This document shows, in pieces, positions 53,130 through 60,960 of a DNA stretch of 64,000 bases (positions within the stretch are counted from its first letter, which is position 1; every line of letters starts with the position of its first letter). The position numbers were made by a program, and so were the translations under genes. This DNA comes from Bacteroidota bacterium. GTDB taxonomy: Bacteria > Bacteroidota > Bacteroidia > Chitinophagales > Chitinophagaceae. The DNA lies in NCBI GenBank assembly GCA_020161435.1, contig JAIUNV010000008.1, forward strand, positions 174,511-238,510, given 5' to 3'. Below the pieces are notes generated by a model. The model saw only the letters and a program-made list of their open reading frames with translations, had not been told where the DNA came from and did not search any database.

Positions 53130-56100
53130 ATGTACAAACAATTCTGTTCAATATTTGCGGTTCTTTTTTCACTCGTATGCACCGTGCATGTACAAGCACA
53201 GCTGGTTGATAAAACGCCTGCTGCGGTGCCGGTTGCTCCTTCCATTTACAACCGCCAACCGTACGAAGATCCTTTGGTGAGCGGCATCAACAGAGAGGCT
53301 TCGAGGGCTACGGCATATTCATTTGCCAACACAGCCGATGCCTTGCAGGGGCAGCGGGAAAAGAGCGGCCGCTACCTGTCGCTGAATGGAGAATGGGATT
53401 TTGCATTTGCCTTGAAGCCCGGCGATGAGCCAGCTGACTTTTACAAACAAAAAGTGCAGGGCTGGAACAAGATACCGGTGCCGGCCAATTGGGAAATGCA
53501 TGGCTACGACAAACCCATTTACAAAAGTGCTGTGTATCCATTTCGGCCGGTCAATCCTCCGTATGTGCCAAAAGATTACAATGGGGTAGGTTGTTACCAG
53601 CGCAGCTTTGTGCTGCCCGAAAATTGGAAGGACATGAACATTACCTTGCATTTCGGCGGCGTCAGTTCTGCTTACAAACTGTGGATCAACGGAAAGTTTT
53701 GTGGCTATGCAGAAGATAGTTTTTTGCCGAGTGAGTTCAACATTACGCCGTATTTGCAGGCTGGAGAAAACATCATTTCCGTTTGGGTAATTCGCTGGAG
53801 CGATGGAAGTTTTCTGGAAGATCAGGATCAATGGCGATTGAGTGGCATTCACCGCGAAGTGTATTTGCATGCAGAACCACGGTTGCGCATTGCTGATTTC
53901 TTTTACCAAACCACACTCGACTCCAATTATCAGGATGCTATTCTGAGCATCAGGCCACGCATGGAAAACCTGACAGGTGCCAACATGCCCGGCTATGTGC
54001 TAAAAGCACAATTGTACACGGCCGATAATCAACCGGTATTGTCTGCTCCATTGCAGAAATCTGTGGACGATATCATCAATGAAATTCATCCACGGTTAGA
54101 CCGGGTGAAATTTGGTTTGCTGGAAACAACCATTGCTGCACCAAAAAAGTGGAGCCCCGAATCGCCCTATTTATACAAACTATTGTTGAGCCTCGAAGAC
54201 AGTACGGGCAATGTGTTGGAGGTAAAAACCTGTAAACTTGGGTTTCGGTCTGTTGAGTTTCGGCAACACGACAGCAAGTTGTTGATCAATGGCAAACTCA
54301 CGTATCTCTATGGTGTCAACCGGCCCGATCATCATCCCGTAAAAGGGAAAGCGTTGTCGAGAGCAGATATTTTGCAAGACATCCGTACCATGAAGCAATT
54401 CAATTTTAATTGTGTGCGGTTGAGCCATTATCCATCCGATCCTTATCTGCTTGATTTGTGTGATGAAATGGGTATCATGGTGATTGATGAAGCCAACCAT
54501 GAAACACATGGTTTGGGTGGCAAGCTGGACCATGACCCCGCATGGACGGCCGCTTACATAGAGCGGGTGAGCCGCATGGCTTTGCGGGATAAAAATCATC
54601 CTTCCATTATCATGTGGAGCCTTGGTAATGAAGCTGGCAGCGGACCTAATCATGCTGCTATGGCAGGTTGGATAAAAGACTTTGATATGTCACGGCCTTT
54701 GCACTATGAACCGGCCATGGGTTCACCCAAAGCTGTAGGTTATATCGATCCAAGTGATGTCCGCTATCTCAAATCAAACGATCATTCGCACCGCATACAA
54801 AACCCACTCGACCAATATTATGTGGATGTGGTGAGCCGTATGTATCCGTCTGATTATACAGCGCCATTGTTGGTCAATCAAAACAACGGCGATCATCGGC
54901 CCATCTTCTTTTGTGAGTATGCACATGCCATGGGCAACAGTGCAGGTAACCTCAAAGACTTTTGGGATCAGTGGCGAAGCTTGCCGAGAGTGATTGGTGG
55001 TTGCATTTGGGAGTTTAAAGACCAAGGCTTAGAGAAAACTGATTCAGCAGGAGTAAAATACTATGCTTACGGTGGTGATTACGGCGAAAAGTATTTCGAC
55101 AATTTTACCATTAAAGGCATTGTAGATGCAGATGGTACTCCTAAGCAGGCTATGTACGAATGCAAACGCATTTTTCAACCCATTGATGTGGAATGGGCGG
55201 ATGCCAAACAACAGCAGCTTCGCATCATCAATAACAGTCAGGTGCTGAATGCAAATACTTACACAGCTACACTGCAAGTGTTGCAAAATGGCTTACCTGT
55301 TTTATCAAAGCAAATTGGCGGTATAGATATTGCACCGGGTACTACGGCCAATTTTCCCATTGCGCAATGGTTACCAAAGTTGGATCTACATGCAGCGTAT
55401 CATGTCAATATCGCTTTTGTATTGCAGCAGCAAACAACTTGGGCGAATGCTGGCCATGAAGTGGCGTCATCTCAATTGTTGCTGCAGTCTGGGTCATCAG
55501 GAAAACCATACGTGGCCAATAGTAAAACTGGCATACAGGTAAAGCAAAATGCATCTGGTATCACGGTGAAAGCCGGTGGCACGGAGTTGTATTTTGATGC
55601 ACATCAGGGTACATTGTCATCGCTGGTACATGGCGGGCAGTCGTACATCAAGCAGCCGCTGTTGCCCAATTTCAAACGACCGCTTACTGATAACGACCGT
55701 CGTGGTTGGAAGCCTCACCGCAAGTTAAAACCCTGGTATGAGTATACACTACAATCTACCGGCATGAAGTTGGAGCAAGATGCGGATAACACAGTTACAG
55801 TTCGTTGTGGTTTCTCATTGATAAACGATAGTGCACAGGTGCAACTTCGTTATGTAGTTTTTGCAGATGGAGTAGTGCAGGTGCATTACAGTTTGCAGGT
55901 AAAGCATGGTTTGCCCAACATGCCCAAAGTAGGGTTGCATATGGGCATCGATTCTTCGTTGCAACAATTGCAATATTGGGGTCGTGGCCCAATGGAAAAT
56001 TACATCGACAGAAGATATGGAACGATTGTGGCAGTGTATCAGCAATCGTTGTCTGCTTTTTTGCAGCCCTACGTGGTGCCGCAAGAAAACAGCAACCGTA

Positions 56101-56432
56101 CAGATGTTCGCTGGTTTTTTGCACAGCAGCGAAATGCGCAGAATGGATTGCTGATTGTGGCGGATAGTTTGCTGAGCATGAGTGTATGGCCTTATAGCGT
56201 TGCCAACTTAACCACAGCCAAACATACCCATGAGTTAAAGCCTGCAGGTTATATTACGATGAATGTAGATTTGATGCAAATGGGCGTGGGCGGCAACGAT
56301 AGCTGGAGCGATGTGGCTGCACCGTTGGAGCAATATCAAATAAAGCCGAACGATTATCAATACAGTTTTTACATAGTTCCGTTCAACGCAAAAAAGAAAT
56401 CAGCTGGTGAGAGAGCAAGAGAAATTCAATAA
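53130..56432 (+). CDS. LacZ-type GH2 beta-galactosidase
   Basis: 1100 residues with signal peptide ending VHVQAQ. It has the five-domain LacZ architecture including the C-terminal small-chain domain (about 810-1090; TKHTHELKPAG, GGNDSWSDV). Classical LacZ motifs are present: PANWEMHGYDKPIYKS, WSDGSFLEDQDQWRLSGI, the acid/base E501 in MWSLGNEAGSGPN and the nucleophile E596 in FFCEYAHAMGNS. The reaction is hydrolysis of terminal beta-D-galactose, probably from galactan or RG-II side chains. The 91 bases upstream hold no recognisable promoter. It is followed 4 bases later by the GH43-like gene. Of the four GH2 genes this is the one whose galactosidase activity is most credible from motifs. Confidence 0.93.
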   Translation: MYKQFCSIFAVLFSLVCTVHVQAQLVDKTPAAVPVAPSIYNRQPYEDPLVSGINREASRATAYSFANTADALQGQREKSGRYLSLNGEWDFAFALKPGDEPADFYKQKVQGWNKIPVPANWEMHGYDKPIYKSAVYPFRPVNPPYVPKDYNGVGCYQRSFVLPENWKDMNITLHFGGVSSAYKLWINGKFCGYAEDSFLPSEFNITPYLQAGENIISVWVIRWSDGSFLEDQDQWRLSGIHREVYLHAEPRLRIADFFYQTTLDSNYQDAILSIRPRMENLTGANMPGYVLKAQLYTADNQPVLSAPLQKSVDDIINEIHPRLDRVKFGLLETTIAAPKKWSPESPYLYKLLLSLEDSTGNVLEVKTCKLGFRSVEFRQHDSKLLINGKLTYLYGVNRPDHHPVKGKALSRADILQDIRTMKQFNFNCVRLSHYPSDPYLLDLCDEMGIMVIDEANHETHGLGGKLDHDPAWTAAYIERVSRMALRDKNHPSIIMWSLGNEAGSGPNHAAMAGWIKDFDMSRPLHYEPAMGSPKAVGYIDPSDVRYLKSNDHSHRIQNPLDQYYVDVVSRMYPSDYTAPLLVNQNNGDHRPIFFCEYAHAMGNSAGNLKDFWDQWRSLPRVIGGCIWEFKDQGLEKTDSAGVKYYAYGGDYGEKYFDNFTIKGIVDADGTPKQAMYECKRIFQPIDVEWADAKQQQLRIINNSQVLNANTYTATLQVLQNGLPVLSKQIGGIDIAPGTTANFPIAQWLPKLDLHAAYHVNIAFVLQQQTTWANAGHEVASSQLLLQSGSSGKPYVANSKTGIQVKQNASGITVKAGGTELYFDAHQGTLSSLVHGGQSYIKQPLLPNFKRPLTDNDRRGWKPHRKLKPWYEYTLQSTGMKLEQDADNTVTVRCGFSLINDSAQVQLRYVVFADGVVQVHYSLQVKHGLPNMPKVGLHMGIDSSLQQLQYWGRGPMENYIDRRYGTIVAVYQQSLSAFLQPYVVPQENSNRTDVRWFFAQQRNAQNGLLIVADSLLSMSVWPYSVANLTTAKHTHELKPAGYITMNVDLMQMGVGGNDSWSDVAAPLEQYQIKPNDYQYSFYIVPFNAKKKSAGERAREIQ

Positions 56433-56436
56433 AAGG

Positions 56437-57567
56437 ATGAACCACGAAGGCACAAAGGAGGGAAGTTGCACAAAGCTGCTATTCGTGTTGCTTAGTGTGT
56501 TTAGTGCCTTTGTAGTTCATGCGCAAGTACCGCAGGATGTGATGCAGAAAGTATATGAGGAAGTAAAGACGCCGTTCAAATATGGTCTTGTTGTAACTCC
56601 TGAAAATGAGACGAAGAAAATCGATTGCCCATCCGTTTTCCGAAAGGGCAATGCCTGGTACATGACTTACATTCAATTTGATGGTCGTGGTTATGAAACT
56701 TGGCTGGCTAAAAGCAAAGACTTATTACAGTGGACAACACTCGGCAAGCTCATGAGCTTTTCTGATACCACTGACCCGAAAACTATCGGGTGGGACAGTA
56801 ACCAGAAAGCAGGATACATTGCATTGCAAAACACCCAATGGGGCGGCAATTACAAACTGGAAAAATACCAACGCAAATACTGGATGAGTTACATCGGCGG
56901 TAAAGACCTTGGTTACGAAGCCGGCCCGTTGGCCATTGGTATTGCAAATACTTCCGCAAACCCAACCAAGCCACATGAATGGAATAGGTTGACGCAGCCC
57001 GTTTTGAGTAATACAGATGCGGGTGTACGTTGGTGGGAAAACAGGAAGCTGTACAAAAGCACCATCATCAGAGATAAGCATACAACACTCGGCAGTGAGT
57101 TTGTGATGTATTACAATGCCAACGGCGACAGCAGTGGTAACAAACCCAAGTGGCGCTGGTTTGAACGCATTGGTATGGCCGTGAGTGATGATATGGTGAA
57201 TTGGAAACGCTACCTTCCCCATCCTGTAATGGAACATGGTGTGGGCATTACCGGCGATGCGGTGATTCAAAAAATAAATGACCTGTGGGTGATGTTTTAT
57301 TTCGGGGCTTTTTGGGAAGCCAGAAAAAATGAAACCTTCAACCGTTTTGCCTGCAGTTACGATTTAGTGAATTGGACAGATTGGACAGGGGATGATCTCA
57401 TTGCATCTTCCGAACCCTATGATGCGAAGTATGCACACAAAAGTTTTGTTGTAAAATGGAAGGGAGTGGCGTATCACTTTTATTGCGCCGTCGATAAAAA
57501 TGACAACAGGGGTATAGCTGTGGCTACGTCGGTAGATAAAGGTGCATCAACGCTTACATTTAAATAA
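56437..57567 (+). CDS. GH43/GH130-like five-bladed propeller glycosidase with repeat-derived signal peptide
   Basis: 376 residues. The ATG at 56437 gives MNHEGTKEGSCTKLL, a hydrophobic stretch FVLLSVFSAFVV and cleavage site HAQ; this is a plausible signal peptide, but its coding sequence is a dispersed repeat (copy C). The mature protein is a five-bladed beta-propeller: SVFRKGNAWYMTYIQFD, TWLAKSKDLLQWT, YWMSYIGGKD, GMAVSDDMVNWKRY, ITGDAVIQKINDLWVM, YDLVNWTDW. It resembles GH43 and the related GH130/GH137 propellers, where acids in blades 1, 3 and 4 act; candidates here are DCPSV, WWENRKLYKSTI and ITGDAV, but I cannot fix them. GH137 beta-L-arabinofuranosidase of RG-II is one candidate family. 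It lies 4 bases after lacZ-type GH2. Confidence 0.75.
   Translation: MNHEGTKEGSCTKLLFVLLSVFSAFVVHAQVPQDVMQKVYEEVKTPFKYGLVVTPENETKKIDCPSVFRKGNAWYMTYIQFDGRGYETWLAKSKDLLQWTTLGKLMSFSDTTDPKTIGWDSNQKAGYIALQNTQWGGNYKLEKYQRKYWMSYIGGKDLGYEAGPLAIGIANTSANPTKPHEWNRLTQPVLSNTDAGVRWWENRKLYKSTIIRDKHTTLGSEFVMYYNANGDSSGNKPKWRWFERIGMAVSDDMVNWKRYLPHPVMEHGVGITGDAVIQKINDLWVMFYFGAFWEARKNETFNRFACSYDLVNWTDWTGDDLIASSEPYDAKYAHKSFVVKWKGVAYHFYCAVDKNDNRGIAVATSVDKGASTLTFK
56439..56518 (+). repeat. CTTTGTG-family dispersed repeat, copy C, inside a coding region
   Basis: The left arm GAACCACGAAGGCACAAAGG starts two bases after the ATG begins, and the right arm is AGTGCCTTTGTAGTTC. The copy shares TGCACAAAG with copy A and TTCGTGTTGCTT with copy B. 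It is translated in frame and makes nearly the whole signal peptide of the GH43-like protein. Confidence 0.78.
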
Positions 57568-57579
57568 GCAAATTTGCGG

Positions 57580-60500
57580 ATGATGAAAGCAGTGCTGATA
57601 AGGCTGGAGAAATTGTGGATGTGTATGGCTTGGCTACTATTGTGGAGTCTGCAATTAGCGGCACAGCCAAAAACGAAAATCAACGATGTTATTCAGCATT
57701 CATTCCAACATCCCGGCCAGCAAGCAAAGCCATGGGTGTTCTGGTATTGGATGCATGCTGCTGTGTCCAAAGAGGGCATTACGGCTGATTTGGAAGCCAT
57801 GAAATCAGTAGGGATTGCCGGTGCTTACCTTATGCCCATCAAAGACACAAGTGCCAACATTCCGTTTAGCCCCACTGCCCGGCAACTGAGTGCTGAATGG
57901 TGGCAACTGGTACAGTTTGCCATGCAAGAAGCGAAGCGCCTCAACCTTCAACTGGGCGTTCATGTGAGTGATGGTTTTGCATTGGCTGGCGGCCCGTGGA
58001 TTACACCCGAACTGAGCATGCAAAAACTGGTGTGGAGTAATACGGTGGTTCAGCAAGGCGCTACGAACATTCAACTGCAGCAGCCTGCTTCGTACAAAGG
58101 TTTTTACAAAGAGGTAGCCATACTTGCTTACCCGCTGAAAGCTGTGCCCGATGAGATGTTGCTACACCCCATTGTTTCTACCAGCAATGCTGCTGATGCA
58201 TCATTTTTGAGTGAGCCCAACAATCAGCAAACCTTTCGCAGCGATACTGTGTGTTGGATTCAATACAGCTACGACACTTCCGTAACCATCCGTTCTTTGG
58301 AAATAAAAACGGGTGGCAATACCTATCAGGCGTTGCGGTTGAAAATGCAAAGCAGCAACGATGGCATTACTTTTACAGATATTGCTCAGTTGCAAGCACC
58401 ACGGCATGGCTGGCAAGATGCAGATGAAAATTTTACCTATGCCATACCGGCTACTACTGCCACGCATTTCAGATTTGTGTACAATAAAGATGGCTCATTG
58501 CCCGGTGCAGAAGATTTGGATGCGGCAAAGTGGAAACCTTCTTTGAAAGTAAAAGGCATTTACCTGAGCAATCAGCCAAAAATTCATCAGTACGAATCGA
58601 AGAATGGTTCGGTGTGGCGCATGGCTGATGCTACTTACGATGGTGCTGTTACAGTATCAGATGCGGTGCCCAAAGAACGCATCATCAACCTCACCGGAAA
58701 ACTGGATAAGCAGGGTCGTTTGCAATGGAAAGTGCCTGCGGGCAATTGGATGATTGTTCGCATTGGTCATACTTCGCAAGGGCACACCAACTACACGGGT
58801 GGTGCAGGTTTGGGGTTGGAGTGCGACAAGTTTAATCCTGCAGCTGTGCAGTTGCAACTCAACAGCTGGTTCGGTCAGTTTTACAGCAAAACAAATGCGG
58901 TGCTGGCAAAGCAGGTGTTGAAAGTGTTGCACGTAGATAGTTGGGAGGCTGGTAGTCAAAACTGGTCGGCCAATTTTGCTGCTGCGTTTCAACAACGTCG
59001 TGGGTATGATATCACACCCTGGCTGCTGTGCATGACAGGTGTGCCAGTGAATAGTGCAGAAAAATCGGAGAAAGTATTGCATGATGTAAGACAAACCATT
59101 GCCGATTTGGTAAACGATGTTTTTTACACGCAGGTAAAAGCTGCTGCAAAAGCAAAAGGATGTTTGCTGAGTGCAGAAGCCATTGCGCCAACTATGATGA
59201 GTGACGGACTAACGCATTTTAAGTACGCCGATTTGCCCATGGGTGAATTTTGGCACAACAGTCCTACGCATGATAAACCCAACGACATGCGTGATGCTAT
59301 TAGTGCAGCACACATGTATGGAAAAAACATAGTGCAGGCCGAATCTTTTACAACGGTTCGCATGGATTGGACAGAACATCCCGGTAAGCTGAAAGCCCTT
59401 GGCGACAGGCAGTTTGCATTGGGTATTAATAAACTGGTGTTTCATGTGTTTGCACACAATCCTTGGGTGAACAAACAGCCGGGCATGACCCTCGATGGGG
59501 TGGGTTTGTATTTTCAACGAGATCAAACCTGGTTTCAACAAAGCAAGGCATGGATGGAATACCTGAGCCGTTGTCAGGCGTTGTTGCAGCTGGGCAAACC
59601 GGTAACAGACATCGCCGTTTTTACCAGTGATGCATTGCCACGCAGGGCCTTACTGCCAGACAGGTTGGTGAATGTGCTGCCGGGTTTGATGACGGCTGAA
59701 AAGTTGCAGGCCGAGCAACAGCGGTTGGCGAATATCGGTCAGCCATTGCGCAGCATACCCGATGGTGTCAGTCATTCTGCGAACATGGCCGACCCCGAAA
59801 ATTGGATAGATCCGCTGAATGGGTATGCATACGATTCTTTTAACCCCGATGTATTGATGCAAATGACTGTAGTGGGTAACAAGGTGGTGACACCCGGCGG
59901 CAACAGCTATTCGGTTTTGGTGTTTCCGGCACAGCATGCACTCAATCCCAATCATTTGTGGATGACTGTGCCTGTGGCAAAAAAAATACTGAGTTTGCTA
60001 CAGCAAGGTGCCCGCATTGTATTGGAGCAATCGCCTGTTATTGGCCGGGGTATGAAAGATGAGAATGCTGAACTGAGAAAAGTATTTTCAGTAATAGAAG
60101 CTGGCGGGTATAAAGGACAATTGCACATCGGTGCATGGACAAAGAATGAGCCATTGATGCAAGTGCAGAAAGATGTGGACGTTACAAAAGGGAAAGGCCA
60201 ACTGGCTTGGACACATCGTCGTCTTCCTGATGCAGACATTTACTTTGTGAGCAATCAATCATACCGTTCTATTCGATCTTCCTTCACATTACGGTCGGGT
60301 TATCCTGCTGTTGAAGCACTTGATCCGGTTACCGGAAAATATTTTAATGACTATCGCTACACCGTCAGTAAGGAGGGGATTGTAGTCGATGTGATGTTGG
60401 ATGCAGCACAAGCAGTATTCTTTATTTGTAAAAAAGAAGCAGCACCCGAGAGTGATGTTTTAGCCACCATCAAAGCACCAGAAACTTTCGATATCAGCCG

Positions 60501-60960
60501 GGATTGGACGCTGCAATTTGATACTGCCAAAGCGGGGCCGGCTGCACCGTTGCCCATGGCTGCGTTACAAAGCTGGACAACCGTTGCAAACGATGCAGTA
60601 CGCTATTATTCCGGTACAGTGAAGTATAGCAAAACGGTAAACCTGCAACCGCAAGCTTCTTTTCAACAGGCATGGCTGGAGTTGGAATCGGTGTACAACA
60701 TTGCCACGGTAAAAGTGAATGGCATTGACTGCGGTACCATCTGGACGCCACCGTATCAACTTGACATTAGCGGTGTGCTGAAGGAAGGTACAAACCTGAT
60801 TGAAATCGAGGTTACCAACACTTGGCACAACCGCCTGATTGCAGATGCGCAACTGCCGCCCCATCAACGTCTTACCTTTACCACCGCACCGTTTCGATTG
60901 CAAGGCAAACCATTGCAAACGGCTGGCTTAACAGGAGCGGTGAAATTAGTTGTTCAATGA
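57580..60960 (+). CDS. GH106 alpha-L-rhamnosidase
   Basis: 1126 residues. The ATG at 57580 precedes the leader (WLLLWSLQLAAQ). The N-terminal motif KPWVFWYWMHAAVSKEGITA followed by DLEAMKSVGIAGAYL is typical of GH106. The TIM barrel follows, with candidate catalytic acids E533 (LSAEAIAPT) and E588 (VQAESFTTV). C-terminal beta-sandwich domains resemble GH2 sugar-binding folds (DISGVLKEGTNLIEIEVTNTWHN). GH106 removes alpha-L-rhamnose with inversion; the founding RG-II member (BT0986) acts on rhamnose next to uronic acid. It overlaps the next start (ATGA), so the DUF5703 gene is translationally coupled. Together with three GH78 genes it gives four rhamnosidase-type enzymes, an unusually high number. 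Confidence 0.9.
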   Translation: MMKAVLIRLEKLWMCMAWLLLWSLQLAAQPKTKINDVIQHSFQHPGQQAKPWVFWYWMHAAVSKEGITADLEAMKSVGIAGAYLMPIKDTSANIPFSPTARQLSAEWWQLVQFAMQEAKRLNLQLGVHVSDGFALAGGPWITPELSMQKLVWSNTVVQQGATNIQLQQPASYKGFYKEVAILAYPLKAVPDEMLLHPIVSTSNAADASFLSEPNNQQTFRSDTVCWIQYSYDTSVTIRSLEIKTGGNTYQALRLKMQSSNDGITFTDIAQLQAPRHGWQDADENFTYAIPATTATHFRFVYNKDGSLPGAEDLDAAKWKPSLKVKGIYLSNQPKIHQYESKNGSVWRMADATYDGAVTVSDAVPKERIINLTGKLDKQGRLQWKVPAGNWMIVRIGHTSQGHTNYTGGAGLGLECDKFNPAAVQLQLNSWFGQFYSKTNAVLAKQVLKVLHVDSWEAGSQNWSANFAAAFQQRRGYDITPWLLCMTGVPVNSAEKSEKVLHDVRQTIADLVNDVFYTQVKAAAKAKGCLLSAEAIAPTMMSDGLTHFKYADLPMGEFWHNSPTHDKPNDMRDAISAAHMYGKNIVQAESFTTVRMDWTEHPGKLKALGDRQFALGINKLVFHVFAHNPWVNKQPGMTLDGVGLYFQRDQTWFQQSKAWMEYLSRCQALLQLGKPVTDIAVFTSDALPRRALLPDRLVNVLPGLMTAEKLQAEQQRLANIGQPLRSIPDGVSHSANMADPENWIDPLNGYAYDSFNPDVLMQMTVVGNKVVTPGGNSYSVLVFPAQHALNPNHLWMTVPVAKKILSLLQQGARIVLEQSPVIGRGMKDENAELRKVFSVIEAGGYKGQLHIGAWTKNEPLMQVQKDVDVTKGKGQLAWTHRRLPDADIYFVSNQSYRSIRSSFTLRSGYPAVEALDPVTGKYFNDYRYTVSKEGIVVDVMLDAAQAVFFICKKEAAPESDVLATIKAPETFDISRDWTLQFDTAKAGPAAPLPMAALQSWTTVANDAVRYYSGTVKYSKTVNLQPQASFQQAWLELESVYNIATVKVNGIDCGTIWTPPYQLDISGVLKEGTNLIEIEVTNTWHNRLIADAQLPPHQRLTFTTAPFRLQGKPLQTAGLTGAVKLVVQ

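Noticed and set aside
60822..60956. Upstream start for the last glycosidase
   Set aside because: It lies within GH106 and lacks a signal peptide; the ATGA overlap at 60957 gives a clean one.
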